Shown piece after piece: positions 1 to 5,577 of a DNA stretch of 5,577 nucleotides. The position numbers and the translations under genes are program-made. This DNA is from JBCBSK01 sp039819185. Its GTDB lineage: Bacteria; Pseudomonadota; Alphaproteobacteria; Rhizobiales; Tepidamorphaceae. Within the stretch, counting starts at the first letter, position 1. Every line of letters starts with the position of its first letter. Location of the stretch: positions 1 to 5,577 of the forward strand of contig JBCBSK010000197.1 of the NCBI GenBank assembly GCA_039819185.1, in the 5' to 3' direction. The notes beneath the pieces are model-generated. The model made no database searches. It saw nothing but the letters and a program-made list of their open reading frames with translations, and was not told the origin of the DNA.

Positions 1-822
1 AAGTGTGCGCTTGTTCATCCGATCGGCCAAAAGGCCAAGCGGGATCTGGGAGAACAGATTGCCGAGCGCGATGGCCGTGATCAGCCCGGCAGATGCCGCC
101 TCGCTGAACCCCAGTTCGATGCCATAGAGTGTTGCGATCGCAAAGCCGCCGGACTCGACCGCCCCGAAGACCATTGCCGCTAAGGTCGCCATGGGCGCAG
201 CGAGCAGGAACGGCCAGATCGATGTTCGGCCATGGCCGTCTATCACAGGGCTTGAGCGGATCGCGAACATGACCGGAATGGCGGCCAGAAGAAACAGCGT
301 CATACCGGCGAGAAACGGCTCAGGGCCGGAAAAGCCCGTTTGCGACAAAACGAGAGGGCCGATCGCGAAGCCGGATGCCAGAACGGTCGCATAAATGCCC
401 ATGATCAGGCCGCGCTTGGCTGGTGGTGCCAGCGCGTTGATCCAGAACTCCGATAAAACGAACGCCGCTGCGAGGCAGGCATGGAACACGAAGCGCAGCG
501 GGAACCAGGCCCAGAACGGCTGCACGAAATAGAACGCCATAAAGACGACCGCGCCTATCAGGATGACGCAGATCAGCAACTGTGCCGTGCCGACACGTTT
601 GGCCAGCGGCGTGACGAAGGGCGTGATCAGGATGGCGGCGAGGCCGGAAACAGCGGTGTTGATTCCAATCCAACTCGTTGGCACGCCACGCTCGGACAGA
701 ACCACCGAGAGAAGTGGCAGGCCAAGGCTCAGCGAGATGCCGACGGCGGTAATGGCGGCGATCGCTGCCATAATGCCGCGCAAATCCCGTGAAGACAGAC
801 CCGTAACGGTTTGCTCTGCCAA
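1..822 (-). CDS. MFS transporter, YcaD-like; 3' end outside window
   Basis: This is an inner-membrane major facilitator superfamily permease; 274 residues are visible. Approximate membrane segments are 17-40, 50-70, 79-99, 103-125, 138-160, 168-188, a central loop at 189-200, then 202-225 and 240-263. The window therefore cuts it after about eight of the usual twelve helices. Conserved points include L-R-F-V-F-H ... S-E-F-W-I-N (109-129), K-R-G-L-I-M-G-I-Y (136-144) and the repeated motif-A loop P-L-G-L-L-A-D-R-M-N-K-R (261-272). These resemble the YcaD group, whose substrates are mostly unknown. The start is taken as TTG at 822: an in-frame TGA lies four codons upstream, there is no ATG or GTG between, and a GAGG is well spaced. 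The alternative ATG at 771 (residue 18) would cut into helix 1 and lacks an evident ribosome-binding site. The gene runs in the same direction as the topA-rnr-Nudix set, 131 bp downstream. Substrate is not predictable. Confidence 0.88.
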   Translation of the reverse strand, partial: MAEQTVTGLSSRDLRGIMAAIAAITAVGISLSLGLPLLSVVLSERGVPTSWIGINTAVSGLAAILITPFVTPLAKRVGTAQLLICVILIGAVVFMAFYFVQPFWAWFPLRFVFHACLAAAFVLSEFWINALAPPAKRGLIMGIYATVLASGFAIGPLVLSQTGFSGPEPFLAGMTLFLLAAIPVMFAIRSSPVIDGHGRTSIWPFLLAAPMATLAAMVFGAVESGGFAIATLYGIELGFSEAASAGLITAIALGNLFSQIPLGLLADRMNKRTL

Positions 823-829
823 GGAAACG

Positions 830-833
830 CCTC
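830..833 (-). promoter_or_regulatory. Shine-Dalgarno site (GAGG) for the MFS gene
   Basis: GAGG on the minus strand ends 7 bases before the TTG at 822, which is normal spacing. Together with the in-frame TGA at 834-832, which closes the frame upstream, it supports TTG as the start codon. Confidence 0.6.
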
Positions 834-845
834 AGCCCCATTGCG

Positions 846-870
846 TTGGCCGGTCAATCAATGCCGGCAA
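846..870 (-). repeat. Hairpin C just upstream of the transporter start
   Basis: The arms TTGGCCGG (846-853) and CCGGCAA (864-870) pair around a 10-base loop with one bulged base. The uninterrupted core is GCCGG/CCGGC. It ends 24 bases before the TTG start and 13 bases before the ribosome-binding site, so it is placed to affect translation of the transporter. No T-run follows. Confidence 0.4.
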
Positions 871-876
871 CAGATC

Positions 877-908
877 CGCTTGCCACTGCGTGGCGGTTTC
901 GGCAAGCG
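877..908 (-). repeat. Perfect 8-bp inverted repeat (hairpin A)
   Basis: The arms CGCTTGCC (877-884) and GGCAAGCG (901-908) are exact complements around a 16-base loop. Outer ATC/GAT pairing with a two-base bulge could extend the stem. No T-run follows on the minus strand, so it is not a classical terminator; it could act in attenuation or in stabilising the upstream mRNA end. Confidence 0.5.
882..894 (-). repeat. Short hairpin B, mutually exclusive with hairpin A
   Basis: The arms GCCAC (882-886) and GTGGC (890-894) pair around a 3-base loop. Bases 882-884 also belong to one arm of the longer hairpin at 877-908, so the two structures cannot form fully at once. Confidence 0.4.
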
Positions 909-914
909 CAGATG

Positions 915-924
915 TGGCATGCCA
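915..924. repeat. 10-bp perfect palindrome, possible operator
   Basis: The sequence TGGCATGCCA is perfectly self-complementary. It lies 30 bp after the Nudix stop and about 93 bp upstream of the transporter start. It could be a dimeric repressor site, but it has no flanking promoter that I can recognise and may be chance. Confidence 0.35.
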
Positions 925-953
925 GGGAAACAAAACGCACGCTGTTTGATGCG

Positions 954-1697
954 CTACAAGATCTCACGACGAAAGGCATCGCGCTGCATGTAGTAAAACG
1001 GTACTGGAACATCAGCGGGTCCGATGCTGCCGGTCTGATTGAGGCGCTCGGCAAGTTCGTCCAAGACAACCTCTGTGATAACCGGGATATCGAGATCCTT
1101 CGCCTCGTCGAGGGTTACCCAGACCACATCTTCAAGTTCGTCGGTCGGGCGTTCGTCAAGCGGAAGTGTCTTGGCGACGTTCGAGGCTGAGATTACGAAA
1201 AATCGCGTGTCGAAGCGCCGAGGACGGCGCGGCGGCGTAATAGCACGGGCGAAAAAGCCGATACCCGATAAAAGCGGCATCACCTCGTGATCAAGGAACG
1301 CCTGCCAGTCTGCGGCGCGTGTGATCGGGCAGGCATCGTTTTCTCGGCCAATCAGAACGCCGGTCTCTTCGAAGGTTTCGCGGATCGCCGTCATCGCCAG
1401 TGCGCGGGCGCGCCGGCGCGTCGGGCGCCCCTTCATATCCCGCAAAAGTCGCGTCTCGGTATCGGGGGCGAGGGCATCAAGCGCCGGTGCATCGCCGTCT
1501 GAACGGTCAACCCGGCCACCGGGAAAGACATAGTGGCCCGGCATGAAGGCCAGATCTGCGCGGCGTCGGCCCATTAAGACCTTGGGCTTTTTTGCGGATT
1601 CGTCGACCACGATCAGGGTTGCTGCATCGACCGGGCGACGGTTCGGCCAGCGCCGGTCGCGCTCAGGTTCGGTCAGTTTTGCAATAACATCGCTCAT
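954..1697 (-). CDS. Nudix hydrolase, NUDT19-like (split Nudix box)
   Basis: This 247-residue cytosolic protein has no signal peptide. It should hydrolyse a nucleoside-diphosphate-linked substrate using divalent metal. The catalytic half of the Nudix box is intact: R-E-T-F-E-E-T-G-V at residues 106-114, with metal-binding Glu 107, 110 and 111. The first half is F-P-G-G-R-V-D at 58-64, so about 40 residues separate the two halves instead of the usual 12 or so. That split, with V-F-P-G-G-x-x-D, is typical of the NUDT19/NUDT7 group, whose animal members cleave CoA and acyl-CoA; the substrate of bacterial members is not settled and cannot be read from sequence. Residues 22-45 form the first Nudix strands (A-A-T-L-I-V-V ... 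V-L-M-G-R-R-R). The C-terminal part (about 165-247) contains E-L-E-D-V-V-W-V-T-L-D-E-A, a normal late Nudix strand-helix. The ATG at 1697 is chosen because it overlaps the rnr stop. The gene probably shares a transcript with topA and rnr. Confidence 0.9.
   Translation of the reverse strand: MSDVIAKLTEPERDRRWPNRRPVDAATLIVVDESAKKPKVLMGRRRADLAFMPGHYVFPGGRVDRSDGDAPALDALAPDTETRLLRDMKGRPTRRRARALAMTAIRETFEETGVLIGRENDACPITRAADWQAFLDHEVMPLLSGIGFFARAITPPRRPRRFDTRFFVISASNVAKTLPLDERPTDELEDVVWVTLDEAKDLDIPVITEVVLDELAERLNQTGSIGPADVPVPFYYMQRDAFRREIL
1694..1697 (-). promoter_or_regulatory. ATGA stop/start overlap joining rnr and the Nudix gene
   Basis: The ATG of the Nudix gene and the TGA of rnr share ATGA on the minus strand. 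The sequence just upstream encodes the Gly/Arg-rich rnr tail and has no well-spaced Shine-Dalgarno core, so translation of the Nudix gene probably depends on ribosomes ending rnr (inference). Confidence 0.8.
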
Positions 1698-1786
1698 CTG
1701 CCGGGCCGTCCGCCTTGCCGCCTGCCACGTGGTGGACCGGCCCTGCGCCGCGGACCGCCGTCCTGGGAGCGGCCCGACCGCTTGCG
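1694..1786 (-). other. Arg/Gly-rich basic tail of RNase R
   Basis: The last 30 residues (751-780) contain 11 arginines, 8 glycines and one lysine, with R-R-R and G-R-R-Q-G-G-R runs. The segment lies after the S1 domain and looks disordered. In known RNase R proteins a basic C-terminal tail helps with structured RNA and ribosome contacts; here that role is inferred from position and charge. Confidence 0.75.
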
Positions 1787-4036
1787 TGCAGCGCTGCGTT
1801 CGGGGCCGGATAGCTTACGGCCATCTGACAACAGCTCAAACCGCAAGGCACCGGCGACGGGGGCCGCTTCGGTCAACCTGACGTCGACACTGTCGCCGAG
1901 CCGGAAAGCGCGTCCCGTATCGTCGCCGACCAATTGATGACCAATCTGATCGTAGCGCCAGTAGTCGCCACCAATGGTGGCTGCCGGGATGAACCCATCT
2001 GCACCGGTATCAGCGAGGCGCACGAACAGTCCTGCTCGGGTGACACCGGAAACGCGTGCCGAAAACCGTGCCCCGATACGATCGGCCAGAAAATGCGCGA
2101 TCAGACGGTCGGTCGTTTCCCGCTCGGCTGCCATCGCCCGACGCTCGGTCATCGAGATATGCGCGCTTGTATCGTCCAACTGTTCGGTCTCCGCCTCCGT
2201 CAGCCCATCGTCGCCGAGCTTGAGGGCTGTAATCAAGGCGCGATGCACGATGAGATCGGCATAGCGCCGGATCGGTGAGGTGAAATGCGCGTAGCGCAGA
2301 AGGTTCAGGCCGAAATGGCCGTAGTTCTCGGCGGCATACTCCGCCTGCGACTGGCTACGCAGAACCACTTCGTTGACGAGGCCTTCGACCGGCGTATCAG
2401 CGACAGCGGCCAGAATGCGGTTGAAGGCTTGCGGGCGGATCTGATGCGTCGATGCGAGCTTTATCGACAGCGTTGATAGAAAGTCCCGCAAGGAGGCCAG
2501 CTTTTCGATCGAGGGCTGGTCATGCACCCGATAGATCAGCTTTGAACCTTGTGACTCAAGCGCTTCAGCGGCTGCCACATTGGCCTGGATCATGAACTCT
2601 TCAATAAGGCGGTGGGCATCGAGGCGTTCAGGTGTCACCACCGCATCGACATGCCCTTTGTCGTCGAGCACAAGACGCCGTTCCGGCAGGTTGAGATCAA
2701 GCGGGCTGCGTGCGTCTCGTGCCGCAGCGAGGGCACGATAGGCCGTCCAAAGCGGACGCAGCACTGGCTCGACAAACCGTTTGGTGCGGTCATCGGGCTG
2801 TCCGTCAATTGCCGACTGGGCCTCCTCATAGGCGAGTTTGGCGTGTGATCGGATCATCGCGCGATGAAGTATTGCTTTCGTTTTGCGCCCGTCCGCGCCG
2901 AAGTGCATCTCGGCGACAAGCGCCGGCCGAATCTCATTCTCCCGCAATGAGCAGAGATCGGTCGACAGGCGCTCGGGCAGCATCGGCACGACACGGTCCG
3001 GGAAATAGACCGAATTGCCACGAATACGAGCGGCGCGATCGAGCGCGCTTGCGGGACGGACATAGGCCGCGACATCCGCGATTGCGACCCACACTTTGTG
3101 GCCAACTTCTGCACCGCCATTGTCTAGCAGCGGCTCGGCAAACACCGCATCATCATGGTCCTTTGCATCGGCGGGATCGATGGTGATGAAGGGCAGGGCG
3201 GTTAGGTCTGTGCGGCCGGCCGGTCCGATGGGTGCGATGTCTTCCACCTCCGCCACCGCGGTTTCGGGAAAGTCGATCGGGATATCATGGCTATAGAGCG
3301 CGATGAGGCTGATCGCACCTTCGGATTTGAGGTCACCGATGCGGCGAATGATGCGTGCCGACCGTGCTTCGTGACGCTTGCCGCGCTGAAGTTCGGCTTC
3401 GACCAACTCTCCGGTCTTGGCGTCATTGGTTTGACCCTTTGGAACAAGGATCTCGTCTGGTCGTTTTTTGTCGACAGATTCGAGCCAACCGCTGCCATCG
3501 GGCTGCTCATGGAATACGCCTAGGATGGTAACGTCACGGGACTTCAGAACATGCAGGATGCGCCCACGTGGCAATTCCTGCGGATCACCCTCGGAGTGCC
3601 AGTCTTCGTGCGCTTCGCGTCCTTCCAGGCGGACCAGAACGCGGTCACCGATGCCGGGCGCCGGCGTCCGACCGCGCGGCTTGTAGGGAAGAAGGACGAT
3701 ACGTGGCGGGGCGCCGTGATCCGCTTGGTCCCATTCGGCGGGCACTGCAATCAGATCGCCGTCGTCATCGCGCGCGATAACGTCCATGATACCTGTGCGA
3801 TTCAACTGGCCGGGCTGGGACAGGCCACGGCCAGTCTTGTCGATCAGACCCTCGGTGCTCATTTCGCGTAAAAGCCGCTTCAAGGCAATGCGTCCAACCG
3901 CATCGAGCCCAAAGGCACGGGCAATCTCGCGTTTTCCGGTCTTGCCAGAGCTTTTTTCGATGAAGTCGAGGATGTCCTGCCGGCTCGGAAGCTTCGATGC
4001 CGCCTTGTGCGAGGCCGCTTTGGAGCGTTTGCTCAC
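1694..4036 (-). CDS. rnr: Ribonuclease R (RNase II/RNB family 3'-5' exoribonuclease)
   Basis: This 780-residue enzyme degrades RNA processively from the 3' end and can pass through structured RNA; it acts in the cytosol on rRNA, tRNA and mRNA fragments. Residues about 17-75 form a winged-helix-like N-terminal domain (K-R-E-I-A-R-A-F-G-L), followed by cold-shock-like domains to about 270. The RNB catalytic domain starts at T-I-D-P-A-D-A-K-D-H-D-D-A-V, with metal-binding Asp 287, 293, 295 and 296 all kept. Other family blocks are L-I-E-E-F-M-I-Q-A-N (478-487) and F-T-S-P-I-R-R-Y-A-D-L (585-595). An S1 domain spans about 655-735, followed by an Arg/Gly-rich tail. Length is close to the usual 750-815. 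The GTG at 4036 is chosen because it overlaps the topA stop and keeps the whole N-terminal domain; the next Met is deep inside at residue 60. The 3' end overlaps the Nudix start. RNase II is less likely, given the N-terminal helix-turn-helix domain and basic tail. Confidence 0.97.
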   Translation of the reverse strand: MSKRSKAASHKAASKLPSRQDILDFIEKSSGKTGKREIARAFGLDAVGRIALKRLLREMSTEGLIDKTGRGLSQPGQLNRTGIMDVIARDDDGDLIAVPAEWDQADHGAPPRIVLLPYKPRGRTPAPGIGDRVLVRLEGREAHEDWHSEGDPQELPRGRILHVLKSRDVTILGVFHEQPDGSGWLESVDKKRPDEILVPKGQTNDAKTGELVEAELQRGKRHEARSARIIRRIGDLKSEGAISLIALYSHDIPIDFPETAVAEVEDIAPIGPAGRTDLTALPFITIDPADAKDHDDAVFAEPLLDNGGAEVGHKVWVAIADVAAYVRPASALDRAARIRGNSVYFPDRVVPMLPERLSTDLCSLRENEIRPALVAEMHFGADGRKTKAILHRAMIRSHAKLAYEEAQSAIDGQPDDRTKRFVEPVLRPLWTAYRALAAARDARSPLDLNLPERRLVLDDKGHVDAVVTPERLDAHRLIEEFMIQANVAAAEALESQGSKLIYRVHDQPSIEKLASLRDFLSTLSIKLASTHQIRPQAFNRILAAVADTPVEGLVNEVVLRSQSQAEYAAENYGHFGLNLLRYAHFTSPIRRYADLIVHRALITALKLGDDGLTEAETEQLDDTSAHISMTERRAMAAERETTDRLIAHFLADRIGARFSARVSGVTRAGLFVRLADTGADGFIPAATIGGDYWRYDQIGHQLVGDDTGRAFRLGDSVDVRLTEAAPVAGALRFELLSDGRKLSGPERSAARKRSGRSQDGGPRRRAGPPRGRRQGGRPGR
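4033..4036 (-). promoter_or_regulatory. GTGA stop/start overlap joining topA and rnr
   Basis: On the minus strand the GTG start of rnr and the TGA stop of topA share the four bases GTGA. No well-placed Shine-Dalgarno core precedes the GTG (an AAGG lies too far upstream). Re-initiation by ribosomes finishing topA is therefore the likely mode of translation. Coupling is inferred from the layout. Confidence 0.8.
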
Positions 4037-4170
4037 TCGGCCGCAGCCTTGGAGGATTTGGCCTCGGATTTCGAGGTCGACTTCTCAGCTGTTTTCGAAC
4101 TGCCCTTGGCCTTTGCCGTGGTCTTGCGTTTGGCTTTTGGCTTGGTGCCAGAACCGCTCTTGGCCGCTTT
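4033..4170 (-). other. Lysine/alanine/serine-rich TopA tail
   Basis: The last 45 residues of TopA contain 13 lysines and one arginine, mixed with Ala, Ser, Thr and Gly, and no predicted fold. Such histone-H1-like tails are common on alphaproteobacterial and actinobacterial TopA. They are thought to hold the enzyme on DNA and raise processivity (family knowledge; role here inferred). Confidence 0.75.
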
Positions 4171-5577
4171 TGCGGTCAGAAGCTCAACCGCCTGTTCCAG
4201 CGTCATAGCTTCAGGATCTGTGCCCTTGGGTAAGGTCGCATTGACCTTGCCATCGGTGGCATAGGGTCCATAGCGGCCGCTCTTGACCACGATCGGGCCA
4301 GTCCAGCCGTCTGCTGTACCAAGCTCTTTCAGGACGGTTGCGGTCGTGCCACGCGGTCCCTTCTTCTCGGCGAGCACGGTCACGGCACGATTGAGGCCGA
4401 TGGTGAGCACGTCCTCGACGCTCTCTAGGTTGGCATATTTCTTCTCGTGCTCGACGAAAGGGCCATAACGCCCAAGGCCTGCCGTGATCGGCTTACCTGT
4501 TTCAGGATGCAGGCCGACTTCGCGTGGCAGGCTGAGAAGCTTCAACGCCATATCGAACTCAAGCGTGGCTGGGTCCGTCCCCTTGGGGATCGAGGATCGT
4601 TTTGGCTTTTCGCCGTCGACCGCCTCGCCCAGTTGGATATAGGGGCCGAAGCGGCCATCGCGCACGGTCACTTCCATGCTGGAATTGGGATCGATGCCGA
4701 GCACCCGAGGCCCCTGGGCTGCCTCGGCGTCGCCATCGCCGGGCACGCCAAGCTGGCGCGTATACCGGCAGTCGGGATAGTTCGAGCAGCCAATAAAGGC
4801 GCCGAATTTCCCAAGCTTCAGGCTGAGCCGCCCACCTTCGCAGGCCGGGCAGGCGCGCGGGTCACCATCCCCGATCGACGGGAAAACATGTGCTGCGAGT
4901 TCTTCGTTGAGCGCTTCGAGGACATCCGCGACACGTAGCTCCTTTGTGTCATCGACGGCAGCAATGAAACCCGTCCAGAACTCGCGCAAGACATCCCGCC
5001 AGCCAATATCCCCGGCCGAGATCTTGTCTAGCTTCTCTTCAAGATCGGCAGTGAAGTCGAAGGCGACATAGCGTGAAAAGAAGCTCATCAGGAAGGCGGT
5101 GACCAGCCGGCCCTTGTCTTCGGGGATCAGTCGCTTGCCTTCAGTGCGAACATAGCCCCGTTCGCTGAGCGTCTGTAACGTGGCGGTGTAGGTCGAAGGG
5201 CGGCCGATGCCGAGCTCTTCCAGCCGCTTGATCAGGCTGGCTTCTGTATAACGCGGCGGGGGCTCGGTGAAATGCTGGCTAGCGTCGACCGCTTGACGAC
5301 GCTCCAACGCGGCGCCTGTTTCGACCGCAGGCAGGCGCTTGCCGCCGTCCTCGTCGTCAGCGTCGTCTCGACCTTCCTGATAAAGTGACAGAAAGCCATC
5401 AAACCGCACGACCGTGCCGGAGGCACGTAAGCCAAGCGTTCCGGACGCGTCCGTCGCGGTGACCTCAATCGTGGTGCGCTCGAGTTCGGCTGACGCCATC
5501 TGGCTGGCGATGGCGCGCTTCCAGATCAGGGCGTAGAGCTTGGCCTGGTCCGCATCAATGGAGCCGGGCAGCTGATC
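4033..5577 (-). CDS. topA: DNA topoisomerase I (type IA), C-terminal part; 5' end outside window
   Basis: This is the end of topoisomerase I, which relaxes negatively supercoiled DNA by cutting and passing single strands. The open frame enters at the right edge and gives 514 residues plus a TGA stop. The first visible residues (L-Y-A-L-I-W-K-R, about 14-21) match the conserved core of bacterial TopA, so the ATG at 5499 is internal, not the start. Residues 103-143 carry the family block F-T-E-P-P-P-R-Y-T-E-A-S-L-I followed by G-I-G-R-P-S-T-Y. A four-cysteine zinc ribbon follows (Cys 243, 246, 264, 270), then three TopA C-terminal repeat units marked by G-R-[FY]-G-P-[YF] at about 308, 369 and 434. 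A lysine-rich tail closes the protein. The TOPRIM domain and catalytic tyrosine are not in the window; by comparison with the family, roughly 380-400 residues are missing (inference). The stop overlaps the rnr start. Identity is very secure. Confidence 0.97.
   Translation of the reverse strand, partial: DQLPGSIDADQAKLYALIWKRAIASQMASAELERTTIEVTATDASGTLGLRASGTVVRFDGFLSLYQEGRDDADDEDGGKRLPAVETGAALERRQAVDASQHFTEPPPRYTEASLIKRLEELGIGRPSTYTATLQTLSERGYVRTEGKRLIPEDKGRLVTAFLMSFFSRYVAFDFTADLEEKLDKISAGDIGWRDVLREFWTGFIAAVDDTKELRVADVLEALNEELAAHVFPSIGDGDPRACPACEGGRLSLKLGKFGAFIGCSNYPDCRYTRQLGVPGDGDAEAAQGPRVLGIDPNSSMEVTVRDGRFGPYIQLGEAVDGEKPKRSSIPKGTDPATLEFDMALKLLSLPREVGLHPETGKPITAGLGRYGPFVEHEKKYANLESVEDVLTIGLNRAVTVLAEKKGPRGTTATVLKELGTADGWTGPIVVKSGRYGPYATDGKVNATLPKGTDPEAMTLEQAVELLTAKAAKSGSGTKPKAKRKTTAKAKGSSKTAEKSTSKSEAKSSKAAAE
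4261..4656 (-). repeat. Three degenerate TopA C-terminal protein repeats (G-R-F/Y-G-P-Y/F)
   Basis: Three copies of the short motif G-R-[FY]-G-P-[YF] are encoded at 4656-4639, 4473-4456 and 4278-4261. Each sits in a cysteine-free TopA C-terminal repeat unit. The first and third are followed by a P-K-G-T-D-P turn; the second is followed by K-K-Y-A-N-L. They are protein-level repeats, diverged at the DNA level, and are known in the family as DNA-binding modules. They are listed to show the domain layout and are not a separate genetic element. Confidence 0.8.
4768..4851 (-). other. TopA C4 zinc-ribbon segment
   Basis: This stretch encodes a C-x2-C-x17-C-x5-C arrangement (visible-fragment residues 243, 246, 264, 270), with the G-K-F-G-A-F-I-G-C-S-N-Y-P-x-C pattern typical of topoisomerase I zinc ribbons. 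In the family these modules bind single-stranded DNA behind the catalytic core. Only one four-cysteine ribbon is present; the later repeats have lost the cysteines, which is common in alphaproteobacterial TopA. Confidence 0.9.

Larger units (their letters stand above)
823..953. other. 131-bp intergenic gap between Nudix gene and MFS gene, rich in inverted repeats
   Basis: No credible coding frame crosses this stretch. It holds a 10-bp palindrome (915-924), a long-stem hairpin (877-908), a short hairpin overlapping it (882-894) and a third hairpin (846-870), then the ribosome-binding site of the transporter. I found no good -35/-10 pair on the minus strand and no run of Ts after any hairpin, so neither a promoter nor an intrinsic terminator can be called. 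Confidence 0.6.

Noticed and set aside
320..841. Minus-strand 173-codon frame starting with ATG
   Set aside because: It is a shifted reading of the MFS gene; the product is Arg/His-rich with no family resemblance, while the TTG-started frame gives a clear membrane transporter.
877..908. Intrinsic terminator after the Nudix gene
   Set aside because: The stem is good but the loop is long and no T-run follows on the minus strand, so it is reported only as a hairpin.
823..953. Sigma-70-type promoter for the MFS gene
   Set aside because: TTG-containing -35-like hexamers occur, but every 16-18 base spacing leads to a GC-rich, poor -10 element.
846..1190. Plus-strand 114-codon frame covering the intergenic gap and the Nudix 3' end
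   Set aside because: More than half is antisense to the Nudix gene; no ribosome-binding site or recognisable product was found.
2710..3186. Plus-strand 158-codon frame opposite rnr
   Set aside because: It is antisense to the RNB catalytic domain, and its composition (Arg/Pro/His-rich, low complexity) is typical of a shadow frame.
4447..4938. Plus-strand 163-codon frame opposite topA
   Set aside because: It lies entirely antisense to the well-conserved zinc-ribbon and repeat region of TopA, and its product matches no family I recognise; long antisense frames are expected in GC-rich DNA.
5474..5499. ATG at 5499 as the topA start
   Set aside because: The frame stays open to the window edge, and the 26 codons upstream encode conserved TopA core sequence.

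Overview
This window looks like ordinary chromosomal housekeeping DNA from an alphaproteobacterium, probably Hyphomicrobiales (Rhizobiales)-like. The reasons are the high G+C content, the gene order topA-rnr-Nudix, and family features such as the D-H-D-D form of the RNase R catalytic motif and the Lys/Ala-rich TopA tail. The genus cannot be named from this sequence alone. Every supported gene lies on the minus strand, so the window reads from high to low coordinates.

Layout in the direction of transcription: (1) 5577-4033, the C-terminal 514 codons of DNA topoisomerase I (topA), whose start and catalytic core lie beyond the right edge. (2) 4036-1694, a complete ribonuclease R (rnr), starting with GTG and sharing four bases (GTGA) with the topA stop. 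(3) 1697-954, a complete Nudix hydrolase of the NUDT19-like type, sharing four bases (ATGA) with the rnr stop. (4) 953-823, a 131-bp non-coding gap that holds several inverted repeats, two of them mutually exclusive. (5) 822-1, the first 274 codons of a YcaD-like major facilitator superfamily (MFS) transporter that starts at TTG and runs off the left edge.

The stop/start overlaps strongly suggest that topA, rnr and the Nudix gene are one transcript with translational coupling. The operon would join DNA supercoiling control, structured-RNA decay and nucleotide or CoA-derivative hydrolysis. This is conserved housekeeping linkage, not an obvious single pathway. The transporter may be read through from the same transcript or be controlled separately from the gap. 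No RNA gene, mobile element, CRISPR array, phage gene or convincing new system was found. The most notable points are the hairpin-rich gap, the TTG start of the transporter, the split Nudix box, and the contrasting basic tails on TopA and RNase R.
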